From assembly GCA_003116975.1 (NCBI GenBank), contig BGKB01000169.1, forward strand, positions 1 to 64,000: 64,000 bases of DNA, in the 5' to 3' direction. The first letter of the stretch is position 1, and every line of letters begins with the position of its first letter. A program made the translations under genes and the position numbers. Source of the DNA: Aurantiochytrium sp. KH105 (taxonomy: Eukaryota > Sar > Bigyra > Thraustochytrida > Thraustochytriidae). Below, one piece after another: positions 29,372 through 42,192 of the stretch. The notes beneath the pieces were generated by a model. It made no database searches and was not told where the DNA came from. It saw nothing but the letters and a program-made list of their open reading frames with translations.

Positions 29372-30354
29372 CTTCTCTTGCCCCTTGTGCCCGCGGCCGC
29401 TACTCTCTCCGCGCGCTAGGTCGCTCCTTGTCGTCGCTCACTCCGCGGTGTGATGGAGAAATGAATGAAGGATGGGGTCCGTGTTGCGTGCTTGTTCCTG
29501 CCAAAGACACAATGAAGTGACCCGGCCTTTGGTCTCAACATGGTGGAGAAGCAGCAGCAGCAGCAGCGCAATGGTCACGTTACCATGGACGTCGCTCGTC
29601 GCGTGAATTGCTGGAGGAGCTTTGTGTTGTGACCAAGAATCTGTGAATCGTGTCGCACTTGGCTTGACAAGAAAGAGCAATGTCGATTTGAGGCAAAGCA
29701 AGCGCCGAGATCGAGCGAGATTGAAATGCCTGCATGTGTAGAATAGAGGTATATACGAAACTTGCACACTTGCAGCGTGGGAATAGATTCAAGCGACCTA
29801 TTCATATCCTTCATTCGTCCCAGCACATGTCTGCTCTGCACTATCGCGTCTGCGAATGGTCACATGTTGTAAAATAGGCTGACTGTCAGTTTCACTGTCA
29901 GTGCGTGGAATCCCGTTCCTCTGCTGGGCAGGACAAGTGTTCAAGGCGTTTAAAGTAAAACAAGACATCTTTAAAAGTGAGTTGATGTTTCTCCAGAGAA
30001 AAACAAGACGCGTGTCTTCAAGACGATTCTTCACTTTCAAAAGGAGGACACCTATCTTTCGATCGATCGATCGATTCCCTCGCTTCCCCCAACAGGACAG
30101 TAGTGGACGTCGAACGTGCTTGTGTCCTCTCGACATCATCTGCGCAATGCCTTGCTCTATCCTTCTTACATTGACTGTAAACATCTGCAGCTCTCGCTGG
30201 TCTTACGAGTGCTCGTTGATGGGACGACTTGTCTTCTCAGCAGCAGCTGCAGCAGCAGCTGAGGTGATAAGCAGGAGATCCTCGTGAATCGTTACGTTGC
30301 CTAGCATTCTCTCATTGTGCGCGGAGGCTCGAGGACTGGGCGCGGCGGCAAGCG
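29372..30354. other. Divergent promoter region, dehydroquinase and NCA2
   Basis: About 1 kb shared upstream region. It contains a GCAGCAGCAG run near 29550-29566, the sequence CACTGTCA twice close together with a full TCACTGTCA at 29892-29900, a GATC tetranucleotide palindromic run at 30060-30075, and GCAGCAGCTG-type palindromes near 30240-30260. No gene is seen. Confidence 0.45.
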
Positions 30355-32526
30355 ATGGATTCGCACGCAGCCACTGCGAGCCCGTCGCTGGGCCCGCTCG
30401 CAAGACGCTGCAGTGCTCAGAAAGACCTCGACGCCGCAACAGATGACGATGAGTCTGACGGTGACGAGCAGCAGCAAGAGCAGCAAGGGCAGGCGCAGCA
30501 AGGCGTGCAGGCAGGAAGTCGGCGACGCGGGCGGCAAGATCAAGAGCAAAGTCCACGTGATGTAAACGCAGCCAAGTCGAGCAATGATCGCGGTAAACGT
30601 GAAGATGCGGCTCGCGAGGGAGGAGACAATCGAGAGCGTCTTCACGCGCGCTTCGCGCCACTCACGCGCACCGTGGAGGATGACAGAGGGTATAGCATTG
30701 GAGGCGAGGACTCGCATGGAGGCATGCCGCCACTCGAATTGCCCGAGCGAGGGTCGCAACAGATGATGCCGCTGTCGGAGAGCCCAAGCAAGTCGCGGCT
30801 CTTGATTCGGGGCGCCAGCTCGTTCAACATGCATGCGGCGACGCTTGGAGAACTTACGGTAGGAACTAATACGGGCGATGCGCAGCTCCGCGCGTTATAC
30901 GATGTCGATACTGTCATGCAAGAAGTAGCCCTTCTTGAAGGCGAGGCCGAGCGTCGCGTGGGGATTGCGCTTTTGGACGCCATCGAAGTCCTCGACGCCT
31001 CCTCGTGGGGGCGATCGCACGTTTCTGATGTGCGATACGTCTGTGAAGAACTCTTGCCGCTGTGCGCGGGTATCGACCACCTACCTGCGAGTCTGGGAAG
31101 TCTCGAGGCCTTTGTGTCTGCTCGTGTGGTGCTGGAGCTAGTCAACTTTGTTGTTGTTGAACTCCTCAAACAGCTCGAAGAGCTATCTGGCCATTTGGCA
31201 TTTTGGGAAGATCTCGAGGATAGCCCTATGCGAGTGCAAATCGTGCTCATGTGGCAGCGGCCGCGCAAGTGGCGTGGGTTGGCAAGGTCGATTCGGTATC
31301 TCGACGATCTTTCACTCAAGCAGCTGGGCCAGCTGGGACGACTCAAGGAGCTTGCTCTCCAGTTTGAGGATCTTCGTTCGCAGCGTGGAGTGGCCCATCT
31401 TACTCTCGCAAGCATGTATGAGATTGCAAGCGCACTCGAGGTGCAAGAGAGTGCTTCGTCTGTGGCGGGTTCGATGACCTCTGAGGCGAGCGGAGGCGTG
31501 GCCCGTTTCTGGCCCGTCTTTTGCAGCGCCTTTGATGCCCTTGAGCAAGTCTTTGGGCAGCGCCTCGACGGTCTGAAGCAAGTGCCACGGCACATCAAGT
31601 ACTGGCCGGAGGTGATGGCTGTGTCTGCATTGGCACTGGGTGTTGGTGCCTTTGCGGTGTCGCGCTGGGACGCAACGCTTGCAAGCGCGGGTCGGGTGGC
31701 TGACTCGATGCATGAATTCTTTGTGGAGCACGTGGTCAAGCCGACAGCGACGTTGGTGGATGAGCTAATTTTTGACCGCATGCTGCAGGTCTCGGACGCA
31801 GAGGCTATGGCGGACGCCCAGGCAAGTCTGGGTCGAATGCTGGAAGACTATGTTCGTGAGTCGGACCCGTCGTTGGCGGCCTCGGAACGTGCTCGCATTG
31901 TCCGCGAGCTCGACGTGTCTGTGCTGAGTCTGCGCTACGAGACTGAGATGAAAAAGCCGTTTGCGAGTTTGGTCTCGGGCGATCTTGTGCGTATGCTCTT
32001 GATCCAAATGCAGCATCTCAAAAAGGAACTCTTGGGCATCATGTCAACTTTGGATGAGCTGATGCGCGAGAACCAGTTCAATTTGCAGGTGCTAGCCCTC
32101 ATGCCAAGTCTGGTGCTTGCGGCTTCCGTGCAGCAGTTTGGATCCCAGGTGCTCTTTGCTTTGCGTGGAACAAAGCGATCGCGACGATTCGTGTATGCAG
32201 AGACGCGGGCGCGGCTGCGTGACGTTGAGCAGACGCTCAACTTGCATTTGGAGGACCAGAACACGCTCAAGGATGTGGCGCTGGGAAGGTTGGTACTGCA
32301 GGTCCATTTGCTGGAGAATTTGCTGTTTTCTAACCAAGCATACTTTGATCGTCACGAGCGGAGGCGTCTTGCAGAGGACGTGGGTGAGCTCCTTTCGGAC
32401 CAGCTTTCCATTGCGCAAAAGCTCAACACGATCCACCGTATGCATCGCTCATACGAGTGCTTGGCTTCGGCGGCAGTGGCCTCTCCCTTTTCGCTCCGAG
32501 CCAAGCTTGCGCGGTTTTTGTTGTAG
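30355..32526 (+). CDS. NCA2: NCA2-family mitochondrial membrane protein
   Basis: 723 aa. Residues ~1-150 are Gln/Glu/Asp/Ser-rich and poorly conserved. The C-terminal ~400 residues match the NCA2 family (nuclear control of ATPase protein 2), first found in yeast as needed for expression of mitochondrial Atp6/Atp8. Family features seen: RYLDDLSLKQLGQL, a first membrane segment VMAVSALALGVGAFAV followed by the FF-EHVVKP stretch, a helical LGRMLEDYV region, the hallmark GDLVRMLLIQMQHLKKELL, ENQFNLQVLALMPSLVLAASV as second membrane segment, and a C-terminal helix. Probably in a mitochondrial membrane. No intron is needed. The start at 30355 is the first in-frame ATG; a later start is possible because the N-terminus is low complexity. 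Confidence 0.9.
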   Translation: MDSHAATASPSLGPLARRCSAQKDLDAATDDDESDGDEQQQEQQGQAQQGVQAGSRRRGRQDQEQSPRDVNAAKSSNDRGKREDAAREGGDNRERLHARFAPLTRTVEDDRGYSIGGEDSHGGMPPLELPERGSQQMMPLSESPSKSRLLIRGASSFNMHAATLGELTVGTNTGDAQLRALYDVDTVMQEVALLEGEAERRVGIALLDAIEVLDASSWGRSHVSDVRYVCEELLPLCAGIDHLPASLGSLEAFVSARVVLELVNFVVVELLKQLEELSGHLAFWEDLEDSPMRVQIVLMWQRPRKWRGLARSIRYLDDLSLKQLGQLGRLKELALQFEDLRSQRGVAHLTLASMYEIASALEVQESASSVAGSMTSEASGGVARFWPVFCSAFDALEQVFGQRLDGLKQVPRHIKYWPEVMAVSALALGVGAFAVSRWDATLASAGRVADSMHEFFVEHVVKPTATLVDELIFDRMLQVSDAEAMADAQASLGRMLEDYVRESDPSLAASERARIVRELDVSVLSLRYETEMKKPFASLVSGDLVRMLLIQMQHLKKELLGIMSTLDELMRENQFNLQVLALMPSLVLAASVQQFGSQVLFALRGTKRSRRFVYAETRARLRDVEQTLNLHLEDQNTLKDVALGRLVLQVHLLENLLFSNQAYFDRHERRRLAEDVGELLSDQLSIAQKLNTIHRMHRSYECLASAAVASPFSLRAKLARFLL

Positions 32527-34033
32527 CGTAGGACGCCGCTGGTATTCTTTTTTTCTTGTAGGATAACATCGATTTTGGTCTTGTCATTGGGCAATTTGGG
32601 GTGAAGGAGGTGTCGTCAACAGTGTTTGCAGAAAGAACACAATTCTTGTTCTTTTTTCTTTTCTTTTTTCGCAAGCAAGAAGTAAGCCAGGGGCACTTTG
32701 CGAACGGGTAGCAGGACCTGGCGACGACATGCAGCAGTCTCCCTGTTCATACATTTTTTTTTCTAAAAATAGATGCAGTAGATGCAGCGCTGAGGCTTGT
32801 GCTATGAATCTCTGTTCCTAGGTAGGTAGATAGATGCAGCGCTGTGACTTGTTGTCTTATCTGGTCCATTGGCTGACAGTGAACGAGGAAGAGAAAAAAA
32901 GGAAAACACACCCAAGATATTGCAACCCAAGATGCATCGCCATGCGGAACGGGCGCGCACGAAACATTCCGGGAGATTCGTTCCTGAACCGTGCCGTGCG
33001 CGCGCCGTCTTCCCCGCGCCGCGCGCGTTCAAGTGCTGGAGCGTGCTTGCCCCCCGGCCAAGCGAGCCACAGCCGGGGACGCTTTGCTTTCGCGCGTCTG
33101 CAGACGCGTATACTTTCTTTTCGGAAACGGGACGATTCCGGAAACGTGGCGACAAGTTCTTTTGTGTTTTCGATTAACCAACCAAGTATCAAACGCAGGC
33201 CCTCACTGACAGGGACGCTCAAGATGGGCCGCGCTACTCGTAGGCCAGGCCGGGCAAGAAAACAGGACAAAACGGGACAGGCCATGCGGGCCTCTTTGGA
33301 TGGTTTTGCAGACACAGAGGATCGGGAGGGCTGCGCCAATTGCAGGCCCCATCAGGTGCAGTAGCCACCACTCGTTCTCGTCCGGGCCCTCGGACCGACT
33401 CGACCATCCTCGGCCAAAGGTGACCGTCGCAGCGCACGAAGATGCGCATCCGGGACGAATCTGTGGCGCCGGTCCCGCCGCACCGCGCGTGAATCTGGCA
33501 CATGTCTCGAATCTTGCGGTGCGCGCAAAGGAAGGGCTTGAAAGGAAGGGATGAATGGAAGGGAGAGAATCGCCGCCGTGTCGAGCTGCTCATGTGGACA
33601 AAAGGAAGAGGTAGCATCGCCGCCATGCCAAGCGGCCAATGTGGCCAACGATAGTGTCGATGCGGCAGTGGAGGTCATGCCCACGATTCGTCCCAATTCG
33701 CGATTGAATCTAGTGATACGATGGCTCGTGCCTGCGCCTGTCTGTGCTGGCCGCCGTCGCGTCTCGCAGCCAAGATGCAATGCGATCAACCCAGACGAAA
33801 TAAACTCTTCTCAGACGAGACGAGCTTTAGTTGAATAATATGAGAAGGCGTGGGACGATTTTTCACTCAACATGGGACCCAAGCGAATCCTTTCACCTTA
33901 TATCTTTCCAGCCTAAGCGTCCATGCCTAGGCTACTACTTATCCTTTGATCGCAAATAAAGATTCGCCTTTGCACTGGCCACACGCTTGACCATTTTCCT
34001 CGAACCTGTTGCCGGCCTGACTCGGCACTTTCC

Positions 34034-34123
34034 ATTGTATTGCTCTGCACTGCGCACGACATTGCATCGCATTGCATCGCACTGCATTGCATGGAACTGC
34101 ACTGCATTGCATGGAACTGCGAA
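34034..34123. repeat. Degenerate TGCAT/CGCAT repeat
   Basis: About 90 bp of imperfect five-base units (GCATT, GCATC, GCACT, GGAACT variants), an older-looking relative of the array at 34467. Confidence 0.75.
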
Positions 34124-34466
34124 CCTTGCCGAGCTTTGTCCCTGCTAGTGGTGCAGCGGACGTTTGTTTGCTGGCCCACTCGTCGGTGTCCACGCGCCGC
34201 TTTCGCGCCTTCTCCACTCAGTCGACCGTCCGGCAGCCTGGTCAGACTCTGGCCTCGACGCACGTCATCCCGCCCGCCCGCCTCGATGCGTCGCGTCGCG
34301 TCGCGTCGCGTACGAGCCCAAGCAGGGCCTCTCTCCGCCGCACCTCGCTCCCTCCCGGCCGAACGCGCGGCGTCAGTCCGGGCCCTGGTCTGCCCGATGG
34401 ATGGCGCTGCAGCTCATTCGTTCATTCATCCACCTAGCCAGCCAGCACGCCGCGCCGCCGCGGGCC

Positions 34467-34582
34467 TCGCATCGCGTCGCGTCGCGTCGCATCGCATCGC
34501 ATCGCATCGCATCGCATCGCATCGCATCGCATCGCATCGCATCGCATCGCATCGCCTCGCCTCGCCTCGCATCGCCTCGCCT
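34467..34582. repeat. TCGCA pentanucleotide microsatellite
   Basis: About 22 five-base units. It begins with TCGCG variants, has a long perfect TCGCA core, and ends with TCGCC variants. The longest pure pentanucleotide array in the window. Confidence 0.95.
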
Positions 34583-36929
34583 CCGCGCCAAGCCGCGCTC
34601 TGCTGCGGCCAAACGCAGAGCTCGAGGCCGCGCAGAGCTTTTCGAGCGCGGCTGGCACCGGCCGCGGGGGTTAACACCACAGCTGAGCACTGCGGGTATG
34701 CGGAGCGCAAAGCTGCGGCCAGAAGCGCGGGTCCGGGAGGCTCCTGCAGAGAATCCGGGGCTGCAGCGGGGCGGCCTGCCCTCCATGACCTCTATAAAAG
34801 AAATAGACGAGTAGGGTACTGAGGGAAAGTGGCCACTTCGCCTTCTGTAGTAGAGGCTCCCTCTCCCGTCCCCACATGACAATGTCTGGCCCCACACGTG
34901 GAGGGCCACAGCATGTCCGAGGCGCGGAGCTCGGAGCGCTGCGCTGAGGAGGCTCTTGGACGGAGGGAGGGAAGGAGATAAGGCGGCGCGCAGTGCGCTG
35001 CGCCGCGAACGGCAGGTAGTACAGCGAGCTCGAAGGGGCGGAGCGGGAAAGGTACTGGTGGATCATGGCAGCTCGGAAGAGCGAGGCGTCTGTCCTGTTG
35101 AGGTTCGTACTCTACGATAATGCAGCGGAATTTTGTGCAAGATTGCGTGCTTGAATTTGCCGCGAGAAATGACAGCAGAGCAGCAGCAGCAGCAGCAGCA
35201 GCGTTCGCTCCTTCGTTCGTTCGTTCGTACGATCGTTTGTTCGAAAATTCCTCACTTTCCTTTTGTCGTTTGTTCGCACGTATACTCACGTCCGTTGTCG
35301 CTGTGGCTCGCTGTCCCGAGAAGAGAAGGAAGAATTCGAGCTCGCCCTTGTATCGGCGTATGAGCCTGCTCGGCTCAGCTCTTGCGCGCCAAAAACTAGG
35401 GGCTGCTGGCTGGCTTGACGTTGCGTCGCGTCGCGTCGCATCGGTCTTCGGAATCTGGCAAGTAGCCCACGTCCGCGAGCCAACCAGGCCCTTCCTGGGT
35501 GGTCTCGCGCTCGAAAGATGATATCCGGAAATGCACGTGAGAGCGATCGCGGGGTTTTCATGCTATTGCCGGAGCAAATCCGGCGTGCTCTTCCGGTTCG
35601 CGTGCTTTCCTGCTTGTCTTGTGGTCCCACCGATTCTTGGAGGCATTGCATGCTGCAGCCGCAGCTGCAGGGCAACTGCGCACTCCCGAGACGTGCCACG
35701 TGCCCATTTTTTTTTTCTTCTTCGCTCTCATTGCGGGCGGTCGTTTATATCAACGTGCGAAAAGCTGTGGAGAAGTCTCGCGTTGGCCTCCGATGCAGGC
35801 TTATGGGGGGAGAGAGAGAGTGTGTGTGTGAAAGAGAGAAAGGCTCCTGCTGCTGCTGAGGCTTCGGCTTCGCTTCAACCTTTCTGTTCCGTCTCGGAAC
35901 ACGTCGGGACGAGCGACTGGAGTTCTTGCATGAATGCATGCATTCTAATTTTTTTTATTCAACATGCATCTCGCGATGCGTCCGTGCATCCCGAGCCGAA
36001 ATCTTTTGCGTTCCTGGCTACCCGACCGCTTGCGAATGCGACTGCCGTATTTGGCTTTGGCCCCGCGTCGAGTGCAAGAAGCACAGCCCTGGCTGGCAAG
36101 AACTCACCTCGCGCCCCAACAGATCATCCTTCCCGTGCTGCACTAATTGCGTGCAGGTGCCGCCAGGGTCTCCGTCAACGCCAGGCCTCGGTCGGAGGAG
36201 GGCAGGAGAAGCTGCGTCCGTGTCAAGACGAGCCCGGAAGAGGCCTTCGCGTTATTCTCGGCTGGGCAGGCGCTCTGTTGGCTGCCTGCCACCGAAGCGT
36301 CGATGCGGCCAGGTGTGGACCACACCCCGGCACAATGGCGCCAGGTGCGGGGATGGCGGGGCCCCGTCTCTTTCCCGCGCCTGGTCGAGTTGCCGTGGTT
36401 GGTTGCCATGGCGATGGAGCGGCGAGCCGCCAGATCTGGCGCGGGAGGTGGGTGGTCAACTCGTCGTGATCCATCGCCAAGCCAGCCGGGTCGAGCCGAG
36501 GCTCGCGAGACGCCCGATCTCTCTTCCGCCGGCCGGGAGAGCGGCGTCGGTCGACGCAAAGAGGACGAGCGAGGAGGGGGGGGGGCGGATAATCTTTCGC
36601 GCCTGCACGTTGGTGCTTCGCTGGCCGTGCTTTCGCCGGCGCCCTCGACAACTCACGTAAGACAAGAACGCAGTGTCGCGTCTGGCTTGCTGGCTGAAAG
36701 GCTGGCTGGCTCCGTGCCCGGAGCCAAAGTGAAAGGTCGACACCGCTTGCGACCCGGCCGCCCCGTGCGAGTGCTGGTGCCTTTTGCCTTGCTTGCTCCG
36801 GCCCCGCTGCTGGCCCCGAGACGGACGCGGTGATCCGCTCTCGATTCCGCCGCTCGTCCGTCTCGTGAGGAAAGCACGCAGTAAGAGCAGCACGCCATTC
36901 GCCAGGTACGGCGAGCGAAGGTCGTTCGT

Positions 36930-37003
36930 TGCAATGTGATGCGATGCAATGCGATGAGATGCGATGAAATGCAATGCAATGCAATGCAATGCAATGCAAT
37001 GCG
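36930..37003. repeat. TGCAA/TGCGA pentanucleotide microsatellite
   Basis: About fourteen units. Variants TGCGA, TGAGA and TGAAA come first and a perfect TGCAA run follows. Confidence 0.93.
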
Positions 37004-38064
37004 AGTCTTTGGCCCTCGCTCCAGCCCCACGCCGCCCGTCCGTCGCGTGTCTGTTTGTGGACCTGCCGGCTATCGACGCGGCAGCTTGCCTCCTGCCAGC
37101 CAGTCGAGCAGCCAGCCAGCCAGCCAGCCCGGTGACGCGACGGACGCGGCACGGCTCGGGTCGCGCCCCGCAAGCGAAAGCGAGCAGCTGGCCGCCAAGA
37201 AGCAAGCGAAGTGCCCTGCCCGCCTCGTCTCCCTCTCTTTGGCCGGACGGAGGCAAGTGGGCATGCAGGAATGCGTGCAAGGGGCAGGGGTCGCAGCGCG
37301 TCGACCCGGCCAGCGGCCGAGAGACTGACCGGTCGACGGCCGTCCAACGCCGGACGCGGAGCGAGCGAGGAGGCGCGATCTAGCGCAAGCTGCGGCTGCG
37401 AGTGCGAGTGCGAGCGCGGTAGCATGTGGCAGTGGCTCGTCGCGATCCGGGATTTCCTTCCGCGGTCCGCGGTGTCCACTCCATCTTTCTCTCTCTCACT
37501 CTTCCCTGGCCACTGCTGGCGTGGCACGCAAAACAACCAAAGAAAAATAAATAAATGAAAGCAGGCTGCTCTCGGACTCGGCCCGTGCCGCGGGCCGAAA
37601 ATCGAGCTGTGGGACTACACCAAGCTAGCTAGCTTCTTCCGGGGCGGTCAATTCGCCGGCGCGCGGACTGGCCACCGCGCGCGGCGGCGGCGCGGCGACT
37701 CGATGCCGCTCGCATCACTGTCGTCGCGGCGCGGCGCGTGCAGACGCCTGCGCGCCGGTGGCGTCGAGCCCGCCGCTTCGCCCTTTCGCCCCTGGCTGCC
37801 GCAGCCGGCGGCGGGGTACGAGCGGCGAAATCCGGCCGACGCTCCTTACACGGCTGCCACGGCGGTATAGGCAGGCAAGGCAAGCCGGGCGGGCGGGCGG
37901 CCAGCGGCTGGAAAAACCAGGCAGGCCCGCGTATTTGCCGACGGCGACCACGACTCCGCCGCCGTGACGCGCGCGTGCGTCACGGCGGCGCAGCGCGGCG
38001 CAGTGCAGTGCGCGGCCGCGGCGGGGCGCTTGCTTCTCTCTGCTGCTGCCATTTGGCCGCGCAG

Positions 38065-38106
38065 GCGCTGCGCTGCGCTGCGCTGCGCTGCGCTGCGCTG
38101 CGCTGC
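38065..38106. repeat. CTGCG pentanucleotide microsatellite
   Basis: About eight perfect copies within the gene-poor stretch. Confidence 0.95.
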
Positions 38107-41100
38107 ACGCGCACGCGCCGCGGCGTCGACACGGGATCCACGGTGGCGCGGCGAGGTGTGGTAGACAGGTGTGGTGCGGTCGCGGACAAAGATCGTCGAT
38201 GGAGGCATCGATGGATGCATGGATAGATGGATGGATGCAGATTATGCATAGAGAGCGGGCGAGAGTAGCGAGAGTCAGGACCAGAGCCGACGGGAGAACG
38301 AATCGTCATACCTGGCACGGCCCGGTCGCTGCTGGAGGAGTCCAGTGCGGTTTGGACAAAAGAGGCCAGCCGGAATCTTGTTCGGAATCTCCTTGTCGCT
38401 GCATCTGCATCTGCTGCTGCACGGCAGCTGCAGCTGCAGCCAGCAGCTGGCATGGATGCATCTGTCCATCACCGTGCCACCGGGAAGGAATGGAGTGGAT
38501 GCAGGAAGGACTGCGCGGGCGGAGCCCATGCATCTCGAGGCTTTTTCCTCGTGCCGAGCAGCTGCTGCTGATCAGAGGCACGCGAGCCACGCGTCGATCT
38601 ATCGTTGGACCGAGACCCACCCGCCATCCGCCGCAAGCAAGCAAGCGAGCAAGCAAGCGAGCAAGGACATGGATAAGGAAGTGACGATCCGAGTCCACCT
38701 TTCGCGTGTCCGTCCGTTCGAGCGGCGAGCTTTGATGCCAGGACGCGTGCCCACCCTCGTTTTCTGCCAAGTGAGCTCTCGCTCTCCCGCCGGGCAAAAG
38801 CGCGCGAGCAAACGAAGCTGCGTCGGAAGAAACCGGGAGAATCGGGAGGGAGGGAGGCTGGAAGGGCGCTCTTGCCGGCATCTGCCAGCCGCAGCTGCTT
38901 TCTCCCACTTCTGCTCTCCTTCGTCCGCACGATTGGGGAGGCGGCGGGATCTTTCTTTTCTTTTTTTAGGGGCCCACTTCCTGGGCCGGCCGAGCGAAGC
39001 GAAGTGCCGACTGCGACAGCGACTGCGACTGCGACCCCCAAGAAACAGCAAAGTAGCCTGGTTGAAGGTTGTCTCGCGCAACCAGGACCTCCGCCGTGGG
39101 CTGTGTCGCGAAGCGCGGGCCGGCCGTGCCTTCCGGGCTTCTTGTTCTTGCCTGCACTGCTGCTCGATCTTCGAATCGAGAGAGAGAGGAGAATGGGTCA
39201 AGGCTGGACCGGGGCGCGCGGAGCAGCCTCGCGGCAGCCGCCGAAAAAGATCGGGAGATCGATCGATTGATCGTTCGTTCGTTTAGCGATCGATGGTGGT
39301 GGCAGGTCTCGAGTCGAGTCGGGTGGAGTCGAGACGCAAGGATCGCTGGCTGCTCTGCTACGTACTGTCCAACATACCGCTGCTTAAGACGGGAGGCCTC
39401 ACTGTCAAGTCGAGCCCAGTTTTTTCTCGGCAGAAGAACACGAGGCCAGGCCGAGCTGGAGGCTTCTTTCCTTCAGCTGGCAAGGCCGGCGCGCCACGAT
39501 TCGGCGCTGGATGCTCAGTCCTCCGCACCCTCCCTCCTAGGCGTGTTATTTTACCCCCCACCTCGATCGAAGCAGATCGCACCGCGCCGCGAGGAGAAGA
39601 TGTGTGGGGACAGATCGACTGCGGGCACTTTCCTCTTTTCCATTTTCTTTTTCTTTTCCCTTTTCCTTTTCTCTCGACCAGGACAGACCAGACTGGTAGA
39701 GGGACCCCCGCATCTGGCTGCTGCCCGCAGAAGGACCTTGGGCCGGCAGGGGCAGCGAGGGCAGGTCGTGCACGCGCGGAGGCGGCGAGTGGCCCCGCGG
39801 AAGCCGCTGTAGGGAAGGAAGCTGCTTTGCTTGGCGCCGAGCTGCGGCGACGAAGTCGGAGCTGCAGGCCCAGAGACGCGCGGGCAGGAGGCGTCGGTCT
39901 GCCGCGGCTCCCGAGGAAGACCCGGCGCAGAGCAGTACAGGGCAGGGCCGGGCAGGGCGCGCGGGGGGGGGCACGAGGCGCGCGCGCGGTTCACACGCGC
40001 GTCGAGGCCCTAACGCGGCACGCGCGGCAAGACACGGCGGCGGAGACCGCGGCGCGGCGCGAGACGTCCCGCGCGCCCCCCCTGGGCCCCTCCCGCGGCG
40101 GCGCCAGCTATGGTAAAGGAGTGCGGTCCACAGCTGCGGCGCGGAGAAGCTGCGGCTTCCATCTCGGCCGGCGTTTCGGGACTGGCCCCGCCGGTCGGTC
40201 GGTTCTGTCAGGCTCCCCGCAGTTAGCCTGCCCATTCTCGCCTGGCTGGCTGGCAAGCTGACTGTGGTGGCTGGCGCGCAGTTCGGAAGTTAGTTCTGCG
40301 GCAGAGAGAGACCGGCCACAGAGAGAAGCGGAGCGCGGCGGAGAAGGAGGCGCAGAAGAGGCGAAGAACCGCGGTATGTCGAGAGCATCGGCGCGCCGCC
40401 GCCTCGCGCGCAACGCCTGCGAGACCGTTGCTCGCTGCTTGCTGCGCTGGCTGCAGCTGCCGAGCTCGGTCGGCCGCCTCGCCTCGCGTTGCCGCCAGGC
40501 TTCTTTCGATTCGGAACGTACGCACGTACGTCCTGGGCCGCGCTGCGCAGCGTTGGGCTGCCAGAGGCAGCGGGAGAAAGAGGAGGGGAAAGAAGAAGAT
40601 ACGAGGCGACCGCTTGCTGCAATGCGTTGTAATGCAGGGAAATGCAATGCGATGCAGAGCAATGCAAAGCCTCGGTTGCCAGAAGAAGAAAGAGAGAATA
40701 GAAGCTGCTGCAGCTGCAGCTGCTGCAAGGATGCCAACGCTGCGAGGGAGGCTTGGCTTGGCTTCGTTTCTTGTCCAGTCCTGTGGCCTTGAACAGTGTT
40801 TTTCGCGCAGACCAAAGCTGCACAGAATTCGGCGCCATTCTACGTGCCGGCCGTGAAGCCAAGAAGAAGAATAGCATTTTCTAAGAAGACGACAACAGAA
40901 AGTTCGAGTTACCAGCATCTTATGCCAGAGCTTACTGCTGGCAGGCCTGCTCTTCAGCCAGCTGGCCGCCGCCGCGGGCCTTCCCTCGCCGGAGGTGTGG
41001 CGGGCGGCAGCGGCCAGCCTAGCCGCAGCAGCAGACGCGAACGTTTGCGAGGCAAGGCGAGGCAAGGCGCCCATGGTCGCACGTGAGTGCAGCACCCGGC

Positions 41101-41422
41101 CCGCCGCCGAACGGTACGTCGCGCCAGAGCCAGAGTGGCCGCCGCCAAGGAGGCCGGATTCCTGGGGCTGCTATGAAATGGTGTGGGCTATAGCTTGACA
41201 GTGTGGGGGTGGTGTGGGCCGGCGTTCTGGAGTGCATTACAGCAGCCTCCGCGCTGTCAATCCATTGATCGATTCGTCGATCCATCGATCGATAGACCGA
41301 TCGGCGCATCGGTCGGATGAAGGAGACTCGCGCGGGCCTGCGCTGCGCCGCGTGGCACGGGAAGCCTGGCCGCTGCTTGCTTTCTTTCTTTTTATCTTTC
41401 TTTCTTGCCTGCTTCCTCGCTT

Positions 41423-41472
41423 CGCTCTGCGCTGCTCTGCTCTGCTCTGCTCTGCTCTGCTCCGCTCTGCTC
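41423..41472. repeat. CTCTG pentanucleotide microsatellite
   Basis: About nine copies of CTCTG with CGCTG/CCGCTG variants at the edges. The same unit recurs at 46131 and, reverse-complemented (CAGAG), at 25181. Confidence 0.93.
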
Positions 41473-42147
41473 ACTCGTCAGTGAGTTCGCAGCGAGAGGC
41501 AAGAACGCGCCAAGCCACGCCAAGCCAAGCCACGCATCGCTAGCCTGCTCCACCCACAGCGACGGCGCTGCTTCCGACGAGTCTCGCCCTGCCCCTCTGT
41601 AAGAACTCCAAGACAGATAGATCGATCAATCGATCGATCGATCCTTCTTTTCTGCCATCTCGGAATACCAAGAGTTACTTGCCGGCCGGCCGTCCAGCCT
41701 GCGCCGCCTTCTTCCCTCCCGGGCGTTTCTACCTCTTTCTTTCGTCTTTTTACTTGGCCTCCCCCCCCCTCTCGCCTTCTTCCTTTTCGCTGCTTCTTGC
41801 TGCTGCTGCTTGCTTGCCCGGCGGGCGACGCGCTGCCGCGGCCGGCAGCCAGAATGCAAACCCAGAACCCGAACTCGAGCGACCAGCCGAGCAGCACAGC
41901 AGCGCAGCAACAGCAGCAGCAGCGCGAGGAGAGGAGTCCATCCCTCCATCCATCCACCCACCCACCGATCCATCCATCTTGATCCATCCAGCCGTCGATC
42001 CAACGAGCAAGGGACAAGAGTCCAAGTCGAGTCAGGCAGGCAAGCGCTTGTGGCACTCCACTTCGCGCTTCCAGAGTTCCGTCCGCGCAGGCGCATCGAC
42101 CGGTCGTGGTCGATCGATCCGAGTCCATCGCAGTGCACGCCCCCCTC

Positions 42148-42192
42148 TTCGCGCGGGCACTTCGCGCGGGCACTTCGCGCGGGCACTTCGCG
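42148..42192. repeat. 13-bp minisatellite, three copies
   Basis: The unit GCGCGGGCACTTC is repeated three times head to tail, flanked by TTC and by a partial fourth copy, about 0.9 kb upstream of the AP2 gene. Confidence 0.9.

Noticed and set aside
34467-34582. CRISPR-like appearance of the regular TCGCA array
   Set aside because: There are no spacers, only a continuous five-base tandem repeat, in a eukaryotic genome.
36223-37536. A 437-codon minus-strand frame in the gene-poor stretch
   Set aside because: The protein is Arg/Ser/Ala/His-rich, contains repeat-derived strings, has no domain, and overlaps equally long frames on both strands.
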